From: a virus
Reading direction: 5' to 3' (one strand)
Virus record (IMG/VR): IMGVR_UViG_3300021963_005926
Span: 1 to 25,036 of that record
Length of the DNA: 25,036 bases
The notes under the pieces are model-generated. The model saw nothing but the letters and a program-made list of their open reading frames with translations. It ran no database searches and had not been told where the DNA came from. Position 1 is the first letter of the stretch, and the number at the start of each line of letters is the position of its first letter. Positions 13,514 through 20,139 of the stretch are shown here, piece after piece. The translations under genes were made by a program, and so were the position numbers.

Positions 13514-16006
13514 TTATCCAAACGCTCTTCTATTTTGGAACCTCTGCCAACTACTATCTTCTGTTCTAACAGTATCTGCATGTAGAGAAGAAGCAATATT
13601 TCCGCCTCCACCCGCAGGAATTGGTTGTGGAATAATAGTTGGTGGCGGAACATTAATAATTGGAGCAGTATTTTCTTTTGATTCGTTTGTAATTTGATCA
13701 ATCGAACTGGAAATATTATTCTGTCCTGTTTCAACCAAACTCTTGGTGTTCATATTATTTGTTATCGATCCTGCAGTATTTGGTGTGAATATTTCTGGTC
13801 CTTTTTCGCCAACAATATATGAACCCTTTGCGGATACTGGACCACCAGATTCACGCATTCCAGCAAGATCAGTTGCCTTATCTGCAATGGCACCACCACC
13901 CAAACCTCCAACTACTCCACCGATTAATGCTCCAAGAATCGGAATGGGAATCAGTGCTTGCCCGACAACTGCTCCTGCTGCAGCACCAGCAAGTCCACCG
14001 CCAGTGCCAATTGCTGCCTTTGCAGTTCCTTGACCTGCTGCCTTACGAGAACCAAAGTCTAATGCTGCTCCAAGAGGACCGAGGAATTTTCCACCGACTC
14101 TTCCCAGTTTTGATACTGTTCCTGCCTTTGGTGCGACTTTTGGAGAACTTGTTGATGGTGCTGTAGATTTTCCGATACCAAAGAAATCCTTGACTTTTGT
14201 CATCATACCAGGATTTGTTGCTGGCGTTGCCGATTTTGGTGATTGCGCACCGACTGCACGTGCCAATTGTTCTTGTGATTGATTCGCTTTGATGCGATTA
14301 AAATATTCAGACTTAGGAATATTACTAGACCATCTGCCAGTTGGAGATGCTCTTCCTTGAGTAGTGTTGTTGGTGGTATTCGTTAGATTTGTTGCATTAG
14401 TATTATTCGTTAGATTTCTTGCATTAGTATTATTTGTTACATTTGTTCTATTTTGTGTGCGCATCTGTTGCGCTGCTTCGCGAGCAGTAATTTCATTATT
14501 ATAGAAACGCTGCGAAATAGTTTTTTCTGCAGGAGAATTTGGTGTTGCTCTACTAACTGGAACTTTTTCTCTGGTTGCAGTTTTCATACCAAGTTCTTCT
14601 AGTGTAACACCTGATCTATTTCCCATACTCGGAGCAGGTAGAGCAAGTCGCTCACCATTCGCTGCCATTCTAGCAGGAGCAGGTAGAGCAAGAGGTTTTG
14701 GTGCTGCTCTTGTTACGCCACGTTTTCCGATAGTTGAGAATAATTTACCAACTCTTGCTGCAAGTTGTGGTTTTCTTGTTAGAAGAGCAGTTGCACCAGC
14801 AGCGGCAGCGCCTAGTGCGACCTTGACGCCTGTTCCAATCCCAGTACCAGTAGATTCTGGTGTAGTTGTAGGCACAGAAGTTGGTTCTGTGTTTGTTACT
14901 CTCGGTGTTGTTGGAGAAGGTGTCGGAGTCGGAGATGGTTGCGCATCTGGTCCGCACTGACACTCGCATACGCAATCTCTAATTTGCTTGATTAGATCTA
15001 TCAGTTCATCCCAACGATCTTGTTCTTTGGTGGAATTTTGTGTGCTAGATCTGGAATAACTTGCGTCTGCGTCAGTAATTCCTGCCTTTTGTTCTTGCGA
15101 GGCACTCTTTGTTGCACCTTCAATGTTCTGCGCAGATTCATTTGCATTTTCGCTTATAGTTTTTCCGTCAACTACCTTTGTTGTATTTTCAATGTCAGGT
15201 GCGTTTGATGCTGCTTGTGTGCCATCTGTTTGTTCTTCGTTAGGTTTCGCTGCATCTTCTTTCTTGCCGCGAATTACTTCCTTTACCTTTTCAAGAATAT
15301 TAGAGACTTCACTATTATATGCGTTTGCTCTATTGGTTTCGTTGCGAATATTTTCTCTTCGCGATTCTTGCGTAGAAGTTAAACGATCTACGAACCCACC
15401 CCTTGGCATCAAGGATTGCTTGAATCCTCCCATAAATTCACTTCCGAAGTTCTTAAAACCTTCTTTGAAACCTCTGGTTGGTGTGCCTTCTCTTCCAGGT
15501 TCTTTTGAGTTCCCGAAAAATTCTTGCTTCAGTCGATTGACGAATGTGTCGTCTTTACCTTCTAGAGTTAGACCCTCTGCTTTAAATCTTTCTTGCAGCG
15601 TGGATTCTTTGAGTTTCTCGCCGAGATCTTTCAACTGCTGCGATGATGTGTTCTCTCCTCTTCTCGAGAGTTCTTCTGCAAGTTTATTGATAGATGCTAA
15701 GGATTTTTTGAATTCATCAAGTGTTTTATTTTGTAATTTAGAAATCTCATCGATTGTTTGTTCTAGTAGTTTCTTGTCGGAATCAGCAAGATCGACTAGA
15801 AGATCGCTATTGTTTTTCTGTAGAGATTCAATAAATGTGTCAAGCATTCTTGTTGCTGCTTGCTTATCTGCTGGTCTGTTCTTATCAAGGCGCAGTGACT
15901 GTCTAATTTCATCAAACAGCGAATCTTTGTTGCGCTGTTCTTCTTGCCCAACACCTTCTTTTTTGTTGAACACCGTTTCGAAATTACTCTTAGACTCATC
16001 TGCCAT
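13514..16006 (-). CDS. Tape-measure-like tail protein (gp29 role)
   Basis: An 830-residue protein; T4 gp29 has 590. The N-terminal 260 residues are charged and helical. Residues 345-351 hold CVCECQC, followed by a Pro/Thr/Ser linker. A hydrophobic Ala/Gly segment lies near residue 395, an Asn/Thr repeat near 525-550, and a long Gly/Ala hydrophobic region (about 690-760) leads into GGPVSAKGSYIVGEKGPEIFTP, the C-terminal signature of many phage tape-measure proteins. It would set tail length and sit inside the tube. It is last in the - strand block, directly after gp26 and its frameshift extension, the usual position for a tape measure after its chaperones. Start ATG overlaps the previous stop (TAATG). 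Confidence 0.82.
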   Translation of the reverse strand: MADESKSNFETVFNKKEGVGQEEQRNKDSLFDEIRQSLRLDKNRPADKQAATRMLDTFIESLQKNNSDLLVDLADSDKKLLEQTIDEISKLQNKTLDEFKKSLASINKLAEELSRRGENTSSQQLKDLGEKLKESTLQERFKAEGLTLEGKDDTFVNRLKQEFFGNSKEPGREGTPTRGFKEGFKNFGSEFMGGFKQSLMPRGGFVDRLTSTQESRRENIRNETNRANAYNSEVSNILEKVKEVIRGKKEDAAKPNEEQTDGTQAASNAPDIENTTKVVDGKTISENANESAQNIEGATKSASQEQKAGITDADASYSRSSTQNSTKEQDRWDELIDLIKQIRDCVCECQCGPDAQPSPTPTPSPTTPRVTNTEPTSVPTTTPESTGTGIGTGVKVALGAAAAGATALLTRKPQLAARVGKLFSTIGKRGVTRAAPKPLALPAPARMAANGERLALPAPSMGNRSGVTLEELGMKTATREKVPVSRATPNSPAEKTISQRFYNNEITAREAAQQMRTQNRTNVTNNTNARNLTNNTNATNLTNTTNNTTQGRASPTGRWSSNIPKSEYFNRIKANQSQEQLARAVGAQSPKSATPATNPGMMTKVKDFFGIGKSTAPSTSSPKVAPKAGTVSKLGRVGGKFLGPLGAALDFGSRKAAGQGTAKAAIGTGGGLAGAAAGAVVGQALIPIPILGALIGGVVGGLGGGAIADKATDLAGMRESGGPVSAKGSYIVGEKGPEIFTPNTAGSITNNMNTKSLVETGQNNISSSIDQITNESKENTAPIINVPPPTIIPQPIPAGGGGNIASSLHADTVRTEDSSWQRFQNRRAFG
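14378..14431 (-). repeat. Two tandem 27-bp repeats encoding Asn/Thr-rich units
   Basis: 14378-14404 and 14405-14431 differ at a single base, and a degraded third copy follows. Each unit encodes nine residues of the type NNTNARNLT / NNTNATNLT in the tape-measure-like protein. This is consistent with recent slippage or unequal recombination inside a linker. Confidence 0.85.
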
Positions 16007-16188
16007 TATGGTTCTTGCCTTTGTTTATCTGCTTTTTCTTTCAAATGCATAACCAAAAGACCAACGTAAACTTCTCTTTCCCAAGGAATCATTGTTTCAA
16101 GTTCACTCAAAGAATATTTATGTTCTTGCATGAGTAAGAAGTTGGTCTTATAATGATTCCTCAAATTATCGTGAGAAAGAGTTATTCG
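16006..16188 (-). CDS. Frameshift extension of gp26 (60 codons, -1 frame)
   Basis: An open stretch in the -1 frame from the gp26 slippery site to a stop overlapping the tape-measure ATG (TAATG). It encodes RITLSHDNLRNHYKTNFLLM and then QEHKYSLSELETMIPWEREV, ending in a charged tail. An internal ATG at 16131 could give a 41-residue protein, but no convincing Shine-Dalgarno sequence precedes it, whereas the frame is open right up to a T TTT TTC heptamer. I read it as the second half of a gp26-extension fusion of about 285 residues, the counterpart of the lambda gpG/gpGT pair. The MIPWEREVYV core looks like small tail assembly proteins of other T4-like phages. Confidence 0.75.
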   Translation of the reverse strand, partial: RITLSHDNLRNHYKTNFLLMQEHKYSLSELETMIPWEREVYVGLLVMHLKEKADKQRQEP

Positions 16189-16862
16189 AAAAAACTTTCT
16201 ACGCCATCAAGAACAACAATATTATGAACGCTGCAACTTGGGCAGTCATATTCAATCTTATGTTCAATCTTTGGCATTGTAACGAAAAAGTCAGTAATAT
16301 TTTTAAACTGTTCTGATGTCAACTGATCAACAAACGTTTCAACTTCCTTGCGTTGTAGATCGCTCGTTTGATATAATTCTTCGTCAGTAAATACTGTTTC
16401 GATACAATCAACAACAAGATCGAACGTTGTCTTATCGTCAGTTAAATCGTTCGCAGTTGGATATTTCATAATAACACCAAGATCGTTTGATAAATTGATC
16501 TTGTTTGTGTGGCGTTCGTTAACAGTTGCTTTGATTGTTTCAAGATCTAATGCAGAAGGAGTTCTATGTCCGCACTCTCCGCAAATCAAATTGAATTCTG
16601 AAATCTGACCAATAGACTGCGAGCGCAACTTGATGAAGATATTTTGCAATTCAAAAAATGGAAGAGTATGTCCATCCAATTTTCCAAAACTACAAACACC
16701 AACAATCTCTTGCATGGCATTCATCATTTCATTTCTATCCTCCGACTCGGAGGCAAGGATTAGTAACTTCTCTTCCTTGACTAGAAATGGTCTAAACTTT
16801 ACTTTTTCTTTTGAACCAATCATTTCAATATAAAATGTTGGAGTATTCAACGTAGGTAACAT
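16182..16862 (-). CDS. 26: gp26-like baseplate/tail assembly protein
   Basis: 226 residues, close to T4 gp26 (208). The N-terminus, PTFYIEMIGSKEKVKFRPFLVKEEKLLILA, is the hallmark of the T4 baseplate (gp26) family. Cysteine pairs CGECG near residue 95 and CPSC near 212 suggest a bound zinc. In T4 it is a hub assembly factor. Here it lies immediately before the tape-measure gene and ends in a slippery heptamer, so like lambda gpG it may act as a tail assembly chaperone made in short and extended forms. GGAG about 10 bases upstream supports the start. Confidence 0.88.
   Translation of the reverse strand: MLPTLNTPTFYIEMIGSKEKVKFRPFLVKEEKLLILASESEDRNEMMNAMQEIVGVCSFGKLDGHTLPFFELQNIFIKLRSQSIGQISEFNLICGECGHRTPSALDLETIKATVNERHTNKINLSNDLGVIMKYPTANDLTDDKTTFDLVVDCIETVFTDEELYQTSDLQRKEVETFVDQLTSEQFKNITDFFVTMPKIEHKIEYDCPSCSVHNIVVLDGVESFFE
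16188..16194 (-). promoter_or_regulatory. -1 ribosomal frameshift site T TTT TTC
   Basis: A canonical X XXY YYZ heptamer in the gp26 frame (codons AGT TTT TTC GAA TAA), two codons before the stop. Slipping back one base continues with CGA ATA ACT into the extension frame. A weak 6-bp hairpin (TTCTCA, 8-base loop, TGAGGA) begins about 10 bases downstream and might stimulate the shift. Confidence 0.75.
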
Positions 16863-16880
16863 GTTATATTCTCCGTATAA

Positions 16881-17456
16881 TTATGCAGTTACTGTTCCCA
16901 CCTCACCAGCGGAATTATATGTTTTAATTACTTCCCAATCTTTGTATGCAAACGAGACAGGTAGACGCATTACTTCTGGGTTTTGCCACGATGCACTTAT
17001 TGGAGCAATCGATCTTGGGAATGCATCGTTGATTCTCCAGTGGGCAGTCTTCTCATCTTTTCTATTCAACGCATGAATATCAATCGTGGCATAGTATTGA
17101 TCAGGGAATTCTACAATTCTTTTGTTTTCAGGATTGACGATTTTGCGCATCCAGTCTCCAATAAAATCTTTTGCTGTCCAAGATCCATCGATTAAGAATG
17201 TGAAATTGATAGAATCGCCACCAAAATCAATCACATGTGCTCGTTGTTCATTTAGGTTGTTTATTCGGATTGGTCTTGTTCCTAAAATCATTCCAGGAAT
17301 AAGAACATCTTCTGCCATCATAGAGACAACTCTAGATTGATCGCCTCTGTTTTGCATGACTTTCGGCAAACCAAAAAACACTTCGTATCTATTTGATCTT
17401 GCGAAGTCGTGTTGCCAACCATGTTGCCAAAAATTTTCGAGCGAGAACGCACCCAT
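16881..17456 (-). CDS. Tail-tube-family protein, probably tube initiator
   Basis: 191 residues. MGAFSLENFWQHGWQHDFARSNRYEVFFG followed by VEDVLIPG-like and FGGDSINFTFLIDG stretches resembles the T4 gp19 tail-tube fold, which is shared by gp48 and gp54. Its place in a baseplate/tape-measure operon, away from sheath and terminase genes, favours a tube initiator (gp54 role) or a tube paralogue over the main tube protein gp19. T4 gp54 is longer (320), so this is not certain. AGGAG upstream and a TAATG overlap with the preceding gene set the start. Confidence 0.68.
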   Translation of the reverse strand: MGAFSLENFWQHGWQHDFARSNRYEVFFGLPKVMQNRGDQSRVVSMMAEDVLIPGMILGTRPIRINNLNEQRAHVIDFGGDSINFTFLIDGSWTAKDFIGDWMRKIVNPENKRIVEFPDQYYATIDIHALNRKDEKTAHWRINDAFPRSIAPISASWQNPEVMRLPVSFAYKDWEVIKTYNSAGEVGTVTA

Positions 17457-18031
17457 TAGTATTTACTCCTAGAGTCTCTGAAGACCTCGTCTTTTGTTTT
17501 CTTTTGAAACTGTTCAAGCGGTAAGAATATAACAGTTTTCCAGTCGATCGGATTAATTTTAAGAAATCTCGATCTGACATGAGGAGTCAAGTAATGCTTG
17601 ATGCATGGTTTAACTTCATTCGCAGTACTCAATCCCTTGAGCAACTGGTATGACATTTTAATCTTTGTTGTTGTGCTATATGTCTTAGATGACGCATAAT
17701 CTAACAGTTCACCAAGAATTTTTGCTCGTACCAAGTAGGGAGCATAGTGGAGATTGATACCGTAAAACCCTCCTGGTGCTGGACCAAATGGCAGCACTAA
17801 CGGGAAGGTGTCATAGAAAGGTAATTGTTGCTTCCACTTTGGATCATAGTAATACAGATACATGGAACCAATTTCGACGTTACTTTTCATTTCGCCTAAA
17901 TCAGATTGCATTGTTGCATTCGGTGTAGCACTAGTCGCACCGACTATTTTTTGAACATTGCGCATATACCACCAGACTGACTTTTGACCATCACCTGCTT
18001 TTGCGCGAAGAGTTTCGAACGGATTTGCCAT
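17456..18031 (-). CDS. Conserved phage structural protein, unknown role (191 aa)
   Basis: I do not recognise a T4 counterpart with confidence. The core reads MYLYYYDPKWKQQLPFYDTF, then LVLPF, GGFYGINLHYAPYLVRAKIL, and later KPCIKHYLTPHVRSRFLKI and WKTVIFLPLEQFQK. The aromatic, well-defined pattern looks like a folded virion or tail-completion protein. It is cotranscribed between gp4 and the tail-tube-family gene. An AATAAATA box lies just upstream, over the gp4 stop codon. Confidence 0.75.
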   Translation of the reverse strand: MANPFETLRAKAGDGQKSVWWYMRNVQKIVGATSATPNATMQSDLGEMKSNVEIGSMYLYYYDPKWKQQLPFYDTFPLVLPFGPAPGGFYGINLHYAPYLVRAKILGELLDYASSKTYSTTTKIKMSYQLLKGLSTANEVKPCIKHYLTPHVRSRFLKINPIDWKTVIFLPLEQFQKKTKDEVFRDSRSKY

Positions 18032-18036
18032 AATAA

Positions 18037-18480
18037 CTATTTATTCGAGATTCCCAGTTCTTTCTCAGTTAATATCATGAATTTCCAGTTTCTATCTAGG
18101 CAGAATTCTTCTGCTGCTTTCCATTTTGCTTGATTCACACCCCATGTCATCACTTCGTTTAAAAATTGTTTAGTTTTTCTTTTTGGAATCTTGGGTTCTC
18201 TGGTAAATTTTTCAGGTTTTATTTCTATAAGATACTTGTTGCCATTGACTTTTATGTAGAAGTCAACAAAATATCTGTGTATTCTACCGTCGACGGGAGA
18301 TCTATATGGGATTACTAGTTCTTCAGAACCCCATTCAACGACTTTATCGTTTGAGTCGCACCATTTCATAAACTTCAGTTCGTAACTGGAGCGAAAGATG
18401 ATGTTGCTCGGATCCCCAATATACTTATTGGGTTTCTGTATATTATATCTGCCTTTGAGTGAATCTTTTGAATAAACCAT
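18037..18480 (-). CDS. 4: gp4-like head completion protein (TnsA-like nuclease fold)
   Basis: 147 residues from the ATG at 18480, close to T4 gp4 (150). MVYSKDSLKGRYNIQKPNKY, then FRSSYELKFMKWCD and the FYIKVNGNKYLIEIKPEK stretch match the gp4 family, which shares the TnsA N-terminal endonuclease fold. The E-x-K of LIEIKPE and the upstream VDFYI aspartate fit a PD-(D/E)XK active site. gp4 helps finish filled heads before tail joining. A longer start is open but would cross the divergent promoter region, so 18480 is preferred. Confidence 0.88.
   Translation of the reverse strand: MVYSKDSLKGRYNIQKPNKYIGDPSNIIFRSSYELKFMKWCDSNDKVVEWGSEELVIPYRSPVDGRIHRYFVDFYIKVNGNKYLIEIKPEKFTREPKIPKRKTKQFLNEVMTWGVNQAKWKAAEEFCLDRNWKFMILTEKELGISNK
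18038..18045 (-). promoter_or_regulatory. T4-late-type promoter box (candidate, - strand)
   Basis: AATAAATA on the - strand, 7 of 8 to TATAAATA, made of the last codons and stop of gp4 (AAT AAA TAG), 7 bases before the next ATG. The same stop-codon placement is seen at 7614 and 8450. Confidence 0.35.
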
Positions 18481-18487
18481 ATAAATA
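18480..18487 (+). promoter_or_regulatory. Late promoter box for the gp48 operon
   Basis: Exact TATAAATA. Predicted initiation near 18494 leaves a 28-base leader with AAGGA (18509-18513) before the GTG at 18522. It pairs with an opposite-strand box at 18513-18520. Confidence 0.65.
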
Positions 18488-18512
18488 TACAGAAAGTAAT
18501 ACCAATCAAGGA

Positions 18513-18520
18513 TATTTATT
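18513..18520 (-). promoter_or_regulatory. Late promoter box for the gp4 operon
   Basis: AATAAATA on the - strand (7 of 8), with predicted initiation near 18506 and gp4 starting at 18480. With the + strand box it forms a divergent late promoter in which the two start sites face away across about 25 shared bases. Confidence 0.55.
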
Positions 18521-18521
18521 C

Positions 18522-19604
18522 GTGGATTCAAAAGAATTTACTGGCGTCGACAAAGCTCGCCAAAGTTTTATTAACAGAAACGATATTGACGGGAAAAATC
18601 TGAGATATCCTGCAGACTTAGAAGAGCAGTCACCACACTACATTATTTTTTATCCACTCGTTCGTTCTGAATCAAGAATTGGTAAGAGTCTTACTAAGAG
18701 AAACGGCGGAAAACCTCCTGTCGTTGATCAATCCCAACAAAACAGAGTAAATCCAGACAAAGGTGGTGCTGCGGCAACTGCTGCAGGCGCTGGCGCAGGC
18801 GCAGCATTAGGTATCGCAGACGCTCTGGCAAAAACTGGTGGTAAAAATGCAGGTGGAGTTACATTAGCAGGAACTCTGGGATCAATCACTGGAGGAATTT
18901 TTGCTGGTGGATTGGGTGGTGCAGTTTCTAGTCAAATCGCAGGAGAACAGGAAGTACTCGAAGGAGCAGGTGGTATTGCTCTGCAAATCGGAGAAAGATT
19001 ATCTACCTCGTATCGCGCTAACTGGCAAGCAGACGAACTTGGAACTCTAGTTGGTTCTATTGCTGCTGGTAATCAATCATTACTTGGCGCATTAAATCCT
19101 CTGAATGGAGAAAACATTAAACTTGCTGCCAGATCGGGCGGACTTCTTGCAAAAGCGCTCGGCGCAGATGCTCTAGAAAACGTTATTGCTGCTACTTCCA
19201 AGACTGTCAAGAATCCATACAAAGAGCAATTCTTCAAGTCCATGGATAATAGAAAATTCAGTTTCGATTATGTGTTCGCTCCGAAAACTCAACAAGAAGC
19301 AGAGACAGTATTTGGAAGTTCCGGTATTATTCAAAAGTTTGCATACCATATGCATCCTGAATTATCAAAGAGCGGTTATTTCTTCAACTATCCATCAGAA
19401 TTTTCTATCGTATATTACTTCGATGGAGCGGAAAATAAATACGTGAGAAAGGTTTCTAGTTGTATCCTTGAAAGCATGAGTGTGGATTATGGAGCAGAGG
19501 GATTTACAACCTTTGCGAATGGTATGCCGACCCAAGCAACAGTTCGCCTCACCTTCCTAGAACTAGAACTTCTAACAACACAAAGAGTATACCAGGGATT
19601 CTAA
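18522..19604 (+). CDS. 48: gp48-like baseplate tail-tube cap
   Basis: 360 residues from GTG at 18522, almost exactly T4 gp48 (364). The C-terminal portion, FAYHMHPELSKSGYFFNYPS, then FSIVYYFDGAENKY and MPTQATVRLTFLELELLT, is characteristic of gp48, which caps the baseplate and nucleates the tail tube. The N-terminal half carries a Gly/Ala-rich hydrophobic region (about 75-140) that could contact the tape measure or membrane. GTG is preferred over the upstream ATG because that ATG lies before the late promoter, inside gp4, while AAGGA sits 8 bases before the GTG. Confidence 0.9.
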   Translation: MDSKEFTGVDKARQSFINRNDIDGKNLRYPADLEEQSPHYIIFYPLVRSESRIGKSLTKRNGGKPPVVDQSQQNRVNPDKGGAAATAAGAGAGAALGIADALAKTGGKNAGGVTLAGTLGSITGGIFAGGLGGAVSSQIAGEQEVLEGAGGIALQIGERLSTSYRANWQADELGTLVGSIAAGNQSLLGALNPLNGENIKLAARSGGLLAKALGADALENVIAATSKTVKNPYKEQFFKSMDNRKFSFDYVFAPKTQQEAETVFGSSGIIQKFAYHMHPELSKSGYFFNYPSEFSIVYYFDGAENKYVRKVSSCILESMSVDYGAEGFTTFANGMPTQATVRLTFLELELLTTQRVYQGF

Positions 19605-19605
19605 T

Positions 19606-20133
19606 ATGTATTTTAATCAATTCCCCCTTCTACAAGGAAGATTCCTAGGTAATTATACTGTCGTAACAGATATCTTTCGCAGAGTTGCTTCAATTTTTGC
19701 TGCTAAAAACCTATACAATCTAGAAACAACAGCAATCGAACAAGATGAAACTCCAGAATTACTTGCGTATAAAATTTACGGAAGAGAAGATTATCACTGG
19801 GTTTTGTTGATTGTAAATAATATTATTGATGTTCGCGAAGAATGGCCAAGAAATGAGACAGATTTATACAAATACTGCCTCGATAAGTATGGCGAGGATA
19901 ATGTTTATACTGCAATCCATCATTATAGAACAACTGATGTGCAAGTAGAACAAGGAATCTCTGCTGGATTGATTGTTGATTATGATGGCGTTGAGTTGGC
20001 AAATGGAAATATAGAAGCAATTACTAACTGGGATTATGAAGTAGAACTAAATGACAAGAAACGTGAGATAAAATATGTTCCTCCAAAATATCTTAGCAAA
20101 TTTGTCAACGAGTTTAAGAAATTGATTAGTTGA
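19606..20133 (+). CDS. 53: gp53-like baseplate wedge protein
   Basis: 175 residues; T4 gp53 has 196. MYFNQFPLLQGRFLGNY, then DETPELLAYKIYGREDYHWV and LLIVNNIIDVREEWP is the signature of the gp53 family, including the LysM-like segment around YKIYGRED. It joins wedges to one another and to the hub. It starts one base after the gp48 stop and is followed 6 bases later by gp27. It ends in a basic helix (KYLSKFVNEFKKLIS). Confidence 0.92.
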   Translation: MYFNQFPLLQGRFLGNYTVVTDIFRRVASIFAAKNLYNLETTAIEQDETPELLAYKIYGREDYHWVLLIVNNIIDVREEWPRNETDLYKYCLDKYGEDNVYTAIHHYRTTDVQVEQGISAGLIVDYDGVELANGNIEAITNWDYEVELNDKKREIKYVPPKYLSKFVNEFKKLIS

Positions 20134-20139
20134 TAACAC

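Noticed and set aside
14378-14460. A CRISPR-like or regulatory repeat array
   Set aside because: The 27-bp copies are directly adjacent without spacers and preserve the reading frame of the tape-measure-like protein.
15123-16052. A 309-codon open frame on the + strand opposite the tape-measure-like gene
   Set aside because: Composition is Ser/Leu/Phe-rich as expected for an antisense shadow; the - strand gene has recognisable domains and operon context.
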